A DNA stretch of 7,717 nt from positions 1-7,717 of the forward strand of contig CALBZH010000203.1 of the NCBI GenBank assembly GCA_937889795.1, read 5' to 3'. The DNA is from an uncultured Syntrophobacteraceae bacterium (GTDB taxonomy: Bacteria > Desulfobacterota > Syntrophobacteria > Syntrophobacterales > Syntrophobacteraceae). The notes beneath the pieces were generated by a model. The model worked only from the letters and a program-made list of their open reading frames with translations, did not search any database and was not told where the DNA came from. The position numbers and the translations under genes are program-made. Position 1 is the first letter of the stretch, and the number at the start of each line of letters is the position of its first letter. Below, in pieces: positions 1 to 6,605 of the stretch.

Positions 1-466
1 TTCGAGCAATGTAGTCTTTGTGGCCGTTCGCTGCCGCAACAATCCGGTCGACACCGAGGTGGACGAAGCGTCGTCCGAACATCGTCAGAGCGTGATGGGA
101 ATACCGCTTGTAGGTTTCATTCTCCCAATTGACGATCACCTTGACTCCTGCAAGCTTTGCGGCCGGAACGCCGAAGAAGAGCGCATTGCGATGGTTGATC
201 AAGAGCAGGACGTCGGTGCGTCTGCGCCGAAAGGACCTGACGAGACGGGGGAATCCCAGGAGATCGATGGTGGAGTGGAGGAGGCCCGAGTCGACCGGAT
301 ACCCCAGGGCACGAACCTCCTTCCCCAACGGCCCGGGGTCCCTGAGGAACACGATATTGGTCTGAAAGCGTTCTGGGCTCAAGTTTCTTAGCAGCTCCAA
401 CAGCAACTGCTCGGCTCCCCCGACGGTGAGAGAGGAAGCCAGAACGGTGAGGCGAACAGGCTCCAT
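1..466 (-). CDS. Glycosyltransferase, family 4-like N-terminal part (runs off the left edge)
   Basis: About 155 residues from the ATG at 464-466 stay open to the left edge, so only the acceptor-side Rossmann domain is visible. The start MEPVRLTVLASSLTVGGAEQ has the hydrophobic first strand and the V-G-G-A-E-Q motif typical of the GT4/GT-B N-terminal domain. It is followed by L-L-L-E-L-L-R-N-L and later by a strand with I-N-H-R-N-A, as in this fold. Family knowledge: such enzymes move a sugar from a nucleotide-sugar donor to a lipid-linked or growing glycan on the cytoplasmic side of the membrane. The donor-binding half and the E-x7-E motif lie outside the window, so substrate and linkage cannot be inferred. 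The gene starts 13 bases after the stop of the upstream glycosyltransferase; the only Shine-Dalgarno candidate is a weak AAGG about 12 bases before the ATG. This suggests translation in series with the upstream gene. Confidence 0.85.
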   Translation of the reverse strand, partial: MEPVRLTVLASSLTVGGAEQLLLELLRNLSPERFQTNIVFLRDPGPLGKEVRALGYPVDSGLLHSTIDLLGFPRLVRSFRRRRTDVLLLINHRNALFFGVPAAKLAGVKVIVNWENETYKRYSHHALTMFGRRFVHLGVDRIVAAANGHKDYIAR

Positions 467-479
467 GGGCAACAAGGCC

Positions 480-1751
480 TTATTTTGAGACGCCACTTCG
501 GATGACGGAGTGGAAGAGGGCCAGGAGATCATCCGCATGCTTCTCGATGGGAAGCTCCCGCAAAACCTGCCTTCGTCCGGCGCGGCCCATGTCCTCGAGC
601 CGCTTTCCCTGTCGGATCATCCACGCAAGTCCTTCAAAGAGGTCCGATTCAGAGCTCGGATCAAACAGCTTGCCCGTGACGCCATCTTCGATCTGCTCGG
701 GGATCCCACCGATTCGTGCCCCTAGAACCGGTGTTCCGCTGGCCAGGCTTTCGTAGACGCTGAGAGGGGCGTTGTCGTACCAACGACTGGGGACCACGGT
801 GAAAAGGGCCTCCGAAATACGCCTGGAAAGCTCGGGTCCGACCGAGAAGCCTGGAAAATGGATTCGGTCGGCATCCTCGGATCCGATGAGCCGGCGGAGC
901 CTCGCCGTCTCTCCGTCGTAGTCCCTTCCCATCAGGATCAGGCTGGGCTTTTGGGCCTCCTTGTACCGCTGATACGCGCATATGAGAGCATCGAGTCCTT
1001 TCTCCCGTGAAATCCTTCCAAAGTACAGGATCGTGTTCTTCTTTTCGAGCTGCTCGGGAATTTCGGGTGCCACCACCGGGTAGCGGATGAGCTGGATCCG
1101 CTCTTCGGGAAAGCCCGCTTGGATCATTTGGTCTCTCATGAAAAGGCACGGCACGACAAACGCCGCAACCGACCGGTAGATATCCAGCCAGCGGTGGACA
1201 TACATCGCGGCGACCCGTATGGCGGATGCCCCCCAGCTCCCTTTGACGCAACGGTGGATGAGACCGTGAAAGTAGCCGCCGCCCCTGCAGAGGGTACACG
1301 GCTTCTCGTTTCTCATGAAGACGTAATTGGGGCACATCAGGTTGTAGTCTCCCACCTGCATCACGACGGGGATCCCTCTTGCTGCCAGGGCGTGCAGGAT
1401 GCTGGGAGACATATAGTTGTAAATATTAAGGACATACGCGATATCCACCCGCCCGAGATCATCGAGGAGCAGACGCAGCTTCGTCTTTGCTTCGAGCGAA
1501 TACACGCAGCGGTCCAAGAGGCGGAGGAAGGATGACGTGGAAATCGTAAAATCCTTAAAGTGGGCGGCGGAAGAAGCCACAGGGGGCTCAAGAAAATAGC
1601 TTGAGTACGGCGAAGGGCAATTGAGGTCGTATCGGCCGCTGAAGGGGACAAGGGAATGTCCCCTGGAGGCCAGGTGCGCCATCAAATCAAACAGGTATTT
1701 TTCGGTTCCTCCGTTGAGAAAAAAATACTTGTTGCACAGGAGGATCCTCAT
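480..1751 (-). CDS. GT4-family glycosyltransferase (423 aa)
   Basis: This is a complete GT-B fold enzyme, probably cytoplasmic and membrane-associated, that transfers a sugar from a nucleotide-activated donor in polysaccharide assembly. Visible motifs are G-G-T-E-K-Y-L near residue 14 (N-terminal domain), G-R-I-S-R-E-K-G at 245-252 (the Arg and Lys that usually contact donor phosphates) and S-R-W-Y-D-N-A-P-L-S-V-Y-E at 322-334, followed by S-G-T-P-V-L-G and G-G-I-P-E. The last block is the E-x7-E region, with Asp326 in place of the first Glu and Glu334 kept. Four cysteines (140, 152, 155, 168), including a C-x-x-C, sit in the interdomain region and could bind metal. A frame extends 24 codons further upstream, but the ATG at 1749-1751 is preferred: it begins the canonical M-R-I-L-L strand, and its ATGA overlaps the stop of the propeller gene, which implies translational coupling. 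Length is normal for the family. Donor and acceptor are unknown. Confidence 0.92.
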   Translation of the reverse strand: MRILLCNKYFFLNGGTEKYLFDLMAHLASRGHSLVPFSGRYDLNCPSPYSSYFLEPPVASSAAHFKDFTISTSSFLRLLDRCVYSLEAKTKLRLLLDDLGRVDIAYVLNIYNYMSPSILHALAARGIPVVMQVGDYNLMCPNYVFMRNEKPCTLCRGGGYFHGLIHRCVKGSWGASAIRVAAMYVHRWLDIYRSVAAFVVPCLFMRDQMIQAGFPEERIQLIRYPVVAPEIPEQLEKKNTILYFGRISREKGLDALICAYQRYKEAQKPSLILMGRDYDGETARLRRLIGSEDADRIHFPGFSVGPELSRRISEALFTVVPSRWYDNAPLSVYESLASGTPVLGARIGGIPEQIEDGVTGKLFDPSSESDLFEGLAWMIRQGKRLEDMGRAGRRQVLRELPIEKHADDLLALFHSVIRSGVSK

Positions 1752-3892
1752 TGCGCCAGTCCAAGATACACGCCGATCCCATTGAAGCCGGCCAAGAACC
1801 GGCCCGATCCTTCTCTTGGCCATTCGAGGCAGAGCGCATTGACCCTCGGAAGCTGGGAGGAAATCGACTCGAAGGTCAAGCCACCATCGTGGCTGAGGAA
1901 GAGACCGTCGGCCGCTTTGTAGTCGTAGGCGAGTGTGCCGACCACGACCATCTTCGGATCGGTTGAGGAGAAAGCAACCGCGTAGGAGGCGATGTAATCA
2001 GGAGCGGTTCCGGGCAGCTGGACCTCCGTCCAGTGACTTCCGGCGTCAACGGAAGCCAAGATTCGCTTCTCCGGCAGGCCGACGAGAAGGTGACTTGGGT
2101 TCGTGGGATCCATCGCCATCCCAAAGCTGAAGGTGAACCCGGGAGAAATGGCGTTCCATGAGGCTCCTCCGTTAGTCGTCTTGAAGATGCCCCCGGCCTG
2201 GGTGCTCGCATAGAGGGTTCCGGGGCTTCCCGGATGGACCAGCAGGGCATGAGGCCCCTTGATGTAAGGGGTCGTCATTCCTGTGCTGGCGTTTGCCCAG
2301 GTCTTGCCGCCGTCGGTCGTCTTGAAGACGCCATAGCCGTTGGTGCCGACATAGACGGTTTCATCGGAGGCGGGGTCGATCTCAAGATTGGTGGGGAGCC
2401 CGTCCACATAACCGAGCGAAGGCAGGGGCTGCGAGGGCGTGGGCAGGCTGATGTCTTGCCACGATGCACCGCCGTCGAGGCTCTTGTACACGAAGATCCG
2501 GTCCTTCCTCCCCCAAGGCTGGGCGAGAAGGTACATCTTTGAAGGATTCGACGCAGCAATCTCGATCTCCTGGGCATGGCCGTCAGGAACCCCGTTCATC
2601 CGGCGCTTCCAGGTGCTTCCGCCATCGGTGGAGACCATCAGTCCGTTGTCCATCGCGCACAGGAATAGGGTCTGTGGCAGAGCAGGGTGCGTTTTGATGT
2701 CGTTGACCACCGTGTTCTGGAGACCTCTGTGCACTTGCTTCCAGCTTTCCCCTCCGTCGGAGCTCTGCCATATGTTCCACCAGTCGGTGAGCCACACTTG
2801 ACTGCCATCCTCCGACGAGAACCGCATTTCTTCCACGGAAGTCAGTGAAGTGGCCCAGTTTTGAGCACTGTGCGGATCCAGCTGAAAGGCCTGAATGACT
2901 CTCCAGGTGACACCACCATCCGTCGATTTGTAGAGGCGATAAGGCCAGTCGTCGGGGTGAGAGCCAAGAAGCAGGACGTCAGCGTTCGCGGAGCTCACGG
3001 CCAGAGCCTTGAACGTATAGGGGGACAGCGTGGGCTTGCCCCTAGCCTTCCAGTTCCCGGCTGAAGGATCCAACTGGTAAACCCCGTTCGTTTTTTCGAC
3101 CAGATAGAGCTTCCCCTGGGCATGGGAGATCATGTCGACGATCTGCAGGCTCCTCGAGGAGAGTCCCGAGTTGAACGGTTCCCAGCGACCGTTTCCATAT
3201 CGATAAACCCCTTGCATGGTGCCTGCGTACAAGACTCCCTGGTGGTAGGTCAGGGACGTAATCAGGATGCTTTCGAGCCCCGCCAATCTCGTGGTTTGCA
3301 GTCCGGAGCCCGTGAAAGAAGCCTTGAAAACACCATCTGCGTCGGTCGCGACCCAAGATGAATCCTGAGAAAAGGCCATCAAATGGCTTCCGGGATACCG
3401 GGCGGCGTAACGAAGCTGCGAGCTCAGTTTCTGCCACGATGCTCCGTGGTCCGTCGTTGCATAAAGCCCGTCATCCGTGAGAAGAACGACCTGTCCCGGG
3501 CTGAGGGGATTCTGCTGCATATCCGCGACGGTGAAACCCTCGAAGCTGCTCCCTTTGAGCTCAAAGGTCTCGCCGGAGTCGGTGCTTCGAAAGACCCCGG
3601 CCACATCGGAGCCTACGAACTGAACGCCAGGGCTGGAGGAGTCGAATGCAATCGACGTGAACCGACCTCCGCCGCCGTAGCCCGTTGGGATGAGCTGAAA
3701 GGGTCGTGGGTCTTCCGGAGTCGATCTCCCATCCCATACCCGCAAATTGGAGGGAGCATTGACGGCGGCCAGCAGAGGGGCAGCTGGAGGAGCGACTTCA
3801 TCGGATGCTTGGGCCAATGGCAGCCAGGCAACGAGGGCGAGCAAAAGGCAAGTGAGCCAGAGTACACGGAAGCGAGCTTTGGGCGTGGTCAT
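1748..3892 (-). CDS. Exported Asp-box (BNR/VPS10/GH74-like) beta-propeller protein (714 aa)
   Basis: A signal peptide is clear: a basic start, a hydrophobic stretch L-L-L-A-L-V-A-W-L-P-L near residues 16-26 and a likely cleavage after A-Q-A near 29. The rest is beta-propeller repeats carrying ten Asp-boxes (S/T-x-D-x-G-x-x-W/F) at about residues 103, 146, 323, 377, 421, 471, 525, 572, 614 and 667. The gap between 153 and 323 has propeller-like strands without boxes. The N-terminal G-G-G-G-R-F (73-78) followed by G-S-D-V-A-G-V-F-R (94-102) resembles the opening of GH74 xyloglucanases, where the matching Asp is catalytic. I saw no sialidase R-I-P motif, so a true sialidase is unlikely. A glycan-binding or glycan-cleaving surface protein is an inference from its place directly before two glycosyltransferases. 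Shine-Dalgarno AGGAGG at 3901-3906 lies 8 bases before the ATG. The stop overlaps the next start (ATGA). Confidence 0.9.
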   Translation of the reverse strand: MTTPKARFRVLWLTCLLLALVAWLPLAQASDEVAPPAAPLLAAVNAPSNLRVWDGRSTPEDPRPFQLIPTGYGGGGRFTSIAFDSSSPGVQFVGSDVAGVFRSTDSGETFELKGSSFEGFTVADMQQNPLSPGQVVLLTDDGLYATTDHGASWQKLSSQLRYAARYPGSHLMAFSQDSSWVATDADGVFKASFTGSGLQTTRLAGLESILITSLTYHQGVLYAGTMQGVYRYGNGRWEPFNSGLSSRSLQIVDMISHAQGKLYLVEKTNGVYQLDPSAGNWKARGKPTLSPYTFKALAVSSANADVLLLGSHPDDWPYRLYKSTDGGVTWRVIQAFQLDPHSAQNWATSLTSVEEMRFSSEDGSQVWLTDWWNIWQSSDGGESWKQVHRGLQNTVVNDIKTHPALPQTLFLCAMDNGLMVSTDGGSTWKRRMNGVPDGHAQEIEIAASNPSKMYLLAQPWGRKDRIFVYKSLDGGASWQDISLPTPSQPLPSLGYVDGLPTNLEIDPASDETVYVGTNGYGVFKTTDGGKTWANASTGMTTPYIKGPHALLVHPGSPGTLYASTQAGGIFKTTNGGASWNAISPGFTFSFGMAMDPTNPSHLLVGLPEKRILASVDAGSHWTEVQLPGTAPDYIASYAVAFSSTDPKMVVVGTLAYDYKAADGLFLSHDGGLTFESISSQLPRVNALCLEWPREGSGRFLAGFNGIGVYLGLAQ

Positions 3893-3900
3893 GGAGGAGT

Positions 3901-3906
3901 CCTCCT
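3901..3906 (-). promoter_or_regulatory. Ribosome binding site of the propeller gene
   Basis: AGGAGG on the minus strand, 8 bases before the ATG at 3890-3892. It is strong enough to fix that start and lies in the 31-base gap after the stop of the upstream gene. Confidence 0.8.
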
Positions 3907-3923
3907 GAGGGTACCGACAGAAC

Positions 3924-4559
3924 CTACTTTCTCAACTGTTGCTTTGGTTCTATCGGCAGATACTTCTGCCCGCTCAAATTTGCCCGGTATTCCACGTACG
4001 CGCGCTCGATGGAGTCGTAACCTCTCATGCACACGCTTCCCGAAACCAGATCGCCCAAAATGCGCAGCTCCAGCTTGCCTGAGCGAGCCTCTACCCGGGT
4101 GGGCAGCGCCATCTTTTCCGCCATCTTCCGGCGCGCACCCTCTTGCTGAGTGAGAAAAACCCTGGACTCCAGCAGCGACGGGCTCAAATAGAAGAAATGG
4201 ATATCCGGCTGTTTAGAATATCCTGGACGGATGTCGCACGTGATCTCCGTCGAGAAGGTGAGCATGGAGCTTTCTTCGGAGTGCCAGTAGAATGTGTTGC
4301 GGCTGTTCTTCTGGGGATACCCCTGTACAATCACCAGATACTCGTGGGTACTCAAGGGTGGAGGCTGCTCGATCGTGAGAATAGCCCGTGCATCGGTGAA
4401 GTGCTCTTTCTGCACGCTTCCCGAGAGCTTCAGGAGGAAGTACTTGGGACTCTCGCCACTGTCTGAGAGCAGGTCCTGGGCCTGTGTGGTCTCTGCGGTT
4501 GGTGCGGCTACCAGGAGCAGGCTCATGATGAAGAGCAGGAGTCTCCGATTGCGGCGCAT
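3924..4559 (-). CDS. Exported protein of unknown function (211 aa)
   Basis: I do not recognise a family. The N-terminus M-R-R-N-R-R followed by L-L-L-F-I-M-S-L-L-L-V-A-A is a classical signal peptide, with probable cleavage near A-Q-A at 27. The mature part is a mixed beta-rich polypeptide of about 185 residues with no further membrane segment. It has two cysteines (about 108 in T-C-D-I-R-P-G-Y and 177 in V-C-M-R-G-Y), which could form a disulfide outside the cytoplasm. A frame opens 8 codons earlier with GTG at 4581-4583. The ATG at 4557-4559 is chosen because AAAAGGGGG ends 9 bases before it and the signal peptide then starts normally. It is the first gene of the minus-strand operon, 31 bases before the propeller gene, so a shared role in surface polysaccharide or protein export is likely but only inferred. 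Confidence 0.8.
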   Translation of the reverse strand: MRRNRRLLLFIMSLLLVAAPTAETTQAQDLLSDSGESPKYFLLKLSGSVQKEHFTDARAILTIEQPPPLSTHEYLVIVQGYPQKNSRNTFYWHSEESSMLTFSTEITCDIRPGYSKQPDIHFFYLSPSLLESRVFLTQQEGARRKMAEKMALPTRVEARSGKLELRILGDLVSGSVCMRGYDSIERAYVEYRANLSGQKYLPIEPKQQLRK

Positions 4560-4568
4560 GAGCCAATA

Positions 4569-4577
4569 CCCCCTTTT
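4569..4577 (-). promoter_or_regulatory. Ribosome binding site that decides the start of the 211-aa exported protein
   Basis: AAAAGGGGG on the minus strand ends 9 bases before the ATG at 4557-4559. It lies inside the possible eight-codon GTG-initiated extension, which argues that the extension is not translated. Confidence 0.6.
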
Positions 4578-4631
4578 CAGCACGGACAGTCGAATGCAGA
4601 TGGCTAATCACTCACAAAACCGATGATACCT

Positions 4632-4661
4632 ATCTTAAAACATTGGGGGCTCAGTCTACAA
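4632..4661 (-). promoter_or_regulatory. Candidate sigma70-type promoter for the minus-strand glycosyltransferase operon
   Basis: On the minus strand, TTGTAG (4656-4661) and TAAGAT (4632-4637) are separated by 18 bases. Matches to consensus are 3 of 6 and 4 of 6, so this is weak. It sits about 70 bases before the first gene of the operon, where a promoter is expected because the neighbouring gene is divergent. Confidence 0.3.
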
Positions 4662-4719
4662 CCGAGTTGACGCTCGCTCGGCCTGGATCCGTGGGGATTT
4701 TTGAAAGGCAGGCAACGTC

Positions 4720-4769
4720 CTGGCCACCTCTCCCGAGTGGGGCCAGCTCGGCTCCGTACAAACAGAGCC
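4720..4769. repeat. Two adjacent imperfect inverted repeats upstream of the TVP38-family gene
   Basis: The first repeat pairs CTGGCCAC (4720-4727) with GTGG and CCAG near 4737-4746, with a two-base GG bulge. The second pairs GGCTC (4750-4754) with GAGCC (4765-4769) and ends directly against the -35 hexamer at 4770. Neither is followed by a T-run, so they are not terminators. They could be operator sites or RNA structure, but short dyads are common by chance. Confidence 0.25.
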
Positions 4770-4799
4770 TTGAGTGGTGCGAGCTTTCTCCCCTACAAT
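4770..4799 (+). promoter_or_regulatory. Sigma70-type promoter of the TVP38-family gene
   Basis: TTGAGT (4770-4775) and TACAAT (4794-4799) are separated by 18 bases. The -10 matches consensus at 5 of 6 positions and the -35 at 4 of 6. Transcription would start near 4806, giving a leader of about 23 bases that carries the ribosome binding site. Confidence 0.65.
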
Positions 4800-4814
4800 G
4801 AAGCATTTACCCTG

Positions 4815-4824
4815 AAGGAGGTGA
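4815..4824 (+). promoter_or_regulatory. Near-perfect Shine-Dalgarno site that fixes a GTG start
   Basis: AAGGAGGTGA matches the full anti-Shine-Dalgarno complement. GGAGG ends 7 bases before the GTG at 4829-4831. This supports GTG as the true start although no ATG is used. Confidence 0.85.
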
Positions 4825-4828
4825 CTCT

Positions 4829-5539
4829 GTGGAGGATTCCGCTAAAGAACCCGTTTCTGCCGGAAAACCAGTTCTCAAGGCTTTGACTCTGGCTGCTTTC
4901 ATTGCTGCCGCTGTCGTTGCGGTCCGATGGTCCCCGGTTGCGGACATCCTTACGACGGAGCGACTGGGGGAGGTGCTTCACCGAGCCGGCTATTGGGCGC
5001 CTCTGGCCTATGTCTGCTTCTATATCATCGGTGTGTGTCTGTTTGTGCCGGGGACGCTCTTGACGGCCATCGGAGCGGCCATCTTTGGCGCCTACTGGGG
5101 TTTCGTCCTAACCTGGATCGGCGCGATGGCCGGTGCCGCGCTCTCGTTTACCATCGGTCGCTATCTGGGGCGCGATTTTGCCGCATCGCTCATTGGCGAA
5201 CGGTTGAAAAAGTACGACGATGCCATCGAAAGAAACGGATTCGCGACGGTACTCTATTTGCGCCTCGTCTATTTTCCGTTTACTCCCTTGAACTTCGGGA
5301 TGGGACTTACGAAGGTTGCCTTTCGAGACTATCTCTGGGGGACCGGCCTCGGCATCCTGGTGGGGACGTTTGTCCTCACCTTCTTCTTCGGAACCGTGCG
5401 GGATGTCTACGCAAGCGGCCAGTGGAGCAACCTGGCTTCCTGGAGGATCGGTCTCGCTCTCGGCCTGTTCGTCCTTTCTTTTTTCATTCCAAAGCTGGTG
5501 GCCCGAATCAAGGAGCGATTCGGACTTCGTGTCGAATAG
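4829..5539 (+). CDS. TVP38/TMEM64-family (VTT domain, DedA-like) membrane protein, 236 aa
   Basis: This is an inner-membrane protein with about six hydrophobic segments: near residues 16-32, 53-72, 74-95, 98-115, a re-entrant-like part around 145-190, and 208-225. Family signatures are clear: F-V-P-G-T-L-L-T-A-I-G-A-A-I-F-G in the first half, then F-T-I-G-R-Y-L-G-R, and L-R-L-V-Y-F-P-F-T-P-L-N-F-G followed by a Y-L-W-G-T-x-L-G-I-L-V-G-T-F segment. VTT/DedA proteins are linked to lipid scrambling or transport and membrane homeostasis; the substrate of the bacterial TVP38 branch is not settled. Length is typical. The GTG start is set by the strong Shine-Dalgarno site. The gene appears monocistronic, divergent from the polysaccharide operon and convergent with the potassium channel gene, whose stop lies 25 bases away. 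Confidence 0.93.
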   Translation: MEDSAKEPVSAGKPVLKALTLAAFIAAAVVAVRWSPVADILTTERLGEVLHRAGYWAPLAYVCFYIIGVCLFVPGTLLTAIGAAIFGAYWGFVLTWIGAMAGAALSFTIGRYLGRDFAASLIGERLKKYDDAIERNGFATVLYLRLVYFPFTPLNFGMGLTKVAFRDYLWGTGLGILVGTFVLTFFFGTVRDVYASGQWSNLASWRIGLALGLFVLSFFIPKLVARIKERFGLRVE

Positions 5540-5547
5540 ATGAATCT

Positions 5548-5571
5548 GCTTTGAATTCGGGAATTCAGAGC
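5548..5571 (+). terminator. Hairpin between convergent genes (weak terminator candidate)
   Basis: A 10-pair stem (GCTTTGAATT with AATTCAGAGC, one G-U pair) and a four-base CGGG loop spans the 25-base gap between the converging stops and reaches into the last codons of the channel gene. No T-run follows on either strand, so intrinsic termination is doubtful, although the position fits. Confidence 0.25.
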
Positions 5572-6605
5572 TCGTTGAGGCGGGAAGGCCCAAGGGTGAC
5601 GACGCGGTCCCCCCTTCGAAGGACCTTGTCGCCTCCAACATTCAAGCGAATGCCTTCCCCCGTACTTGCACCCAGGGCCAAATGACCCCGCTGCCGGCAA
5701 AGGGTTGCGATCTCCTCGAACCGTCTCTCCTCTTTCACCGGAATGAAGTAGATCTGCTGACCGTCTCGCAGGCTGAGCATGTCATCAATCACTTCCTGCA
5801 CTCCGGGGTTCAAGAGCTCTTGGCTCAGGAAATACGCATCGAAGCGGGAGGAGCAGACGATCCGGTCGCATCCGGCCTTCTTCAGCAGCTCCACCGAAGC
5901 GGGGTCCACACATTCGACGACTGTCCTTACGTCCACCGTCCGTGCCTCAACAGCCAGTGCAATCGTCACGTTCAAGTTGTCGGACGCGGGATCAGAACCG
6001 TTGCGCGCGAGGATCACGACATAACACGCGTTGTCGATGGAGGCGCGATTCAGCGTCGTGTCTCGTACGGGGTTGCCTCTCACATAGTGAATGCCCCGCT
6101 TTGCAAGCTCCGGAGGAAGCTCCTCGAGATACTCGTCGACCAGGAGGATCGGAGTATGCTTCCCGAAAGAGGGGTCATGCTCCAGCTCATCCAGAACTTG
6201 CGCCACTTTCGGGAGGCCCGGAAAATTGATGATAACCAGGTGCCCGCTTCCCACATACGATGACATGCCTCGAATCTCCTTCGTCTTTGAGCTGACCAGG
6301 GCCGCGGCAACCACGGACAGGGCGTATCCGAGGAGCCCGATGCCAAACAACATGACCGGTCCCCCAACAAAGAATCGGCCGCCTGTGGTCTTGGGGAAGA
6401 AATCGCCATAGCCGACCGTGGTCATGGTCACAATGGTGTACCATAAACCGTCAGCCCAATTGAGGTCGGGGCTCGCGGGCAGCTCCCAGTAGAGAAACCC
6501 CGTCATGCCATATAGGAGGACCGATGCCAGCAAAATGGTGAGCCGCAACGGGGCCGGAGGGTTGTGCAGCACATACCGAATAAGATGCTGGAGTACGTGG
6601 ACCAC
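5565..6605 (-). CDS. Two-TM potassium channel with RCK (TrkA-N and TrkA-C) domains, 346 aa
   Basis: This is an inner-membrane potassium-selective channel subunit, probably a tetramer, gated by cytoplasmic RCK domains. TM1 lies at about 20-42, the pore helix W-Y-T-I-V-T-M-T near 55-62, the selectivity filter T-V-G-Y-G-D at 63-68 and TM2 at about 78-104. RCK-N starts near 121 (H-L-V-I-I) and RCK-C fills about 262-346, ending in a typical L-R-R-G-D-R-V-V-T-L-G-P. The nucleotide-site glycine motif is degenerate (N-F-P-G-L-P instead of G-x-G-x-x-G), as in ion-gated channels such as MthK, so NAD binding is unlikely. An ATG at 6624-6626 would add 7 residues. I prefer the GTG at 6603-6605: GGGGAGG lies 8 bases upstream, and the GTG shares one base with the nuclease stop (TAGTG), indicating coupling. 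Confidence 0.93.
   Translation of the reverse strand: MVHVLQHLIRYVLHNPPAPLRLTILLASVLLYGMTGFLYWELPASPDLNWADGLWYTIVTMTTVGYGDFFPKTTGGRFFVGGPVMLFGIGLLGYALSVVAAALVSSKTKEIRGMSSYVGSGHLVIINFPGLPKVAQVLDELEHDPSFGKHTPILLVDEYLEELPPELAKRGIHYVRGNPVRDTTLNRASIDNACYVVILARNGSDPASDNLNVTIALAVEARTVDVRTVVECVDPASVELLKKAGCDRIVCSSRFDAYFLSQELLNPGVQEVIDDMLSLRDGQQIYFIPVKEERRFEEIATLCRQRGHLALGASTGEGIRLNVGGDKVLRRGDRVVTLGPSRLNEL

Noticed and set aside
661..1335. Second minus-strand frame (224 codons) inside the glycosyltransferase gene
   Set aside because: It is an out-of-frame shadow rich in Arg, Pro and Gly, while the main frame has clear GT4 motifs across the whole interval.
3383..4153. Long plus-strand open frame (256 codons) opposite the propeller gene and the unknown exported gene
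   Set aside because: It lies antisense to two well-supported genes, crosses the gap between them, and its translation is of low complexity without domain features. It reflects GC-rich codon use on the other strand.
5108..5641. Minus-strand frame (177 codons) opposite the TVP38-family gene
   Set aside because: It is antisense to a clear membrane protein, highly charged, and has no recognisable start signal or domain.
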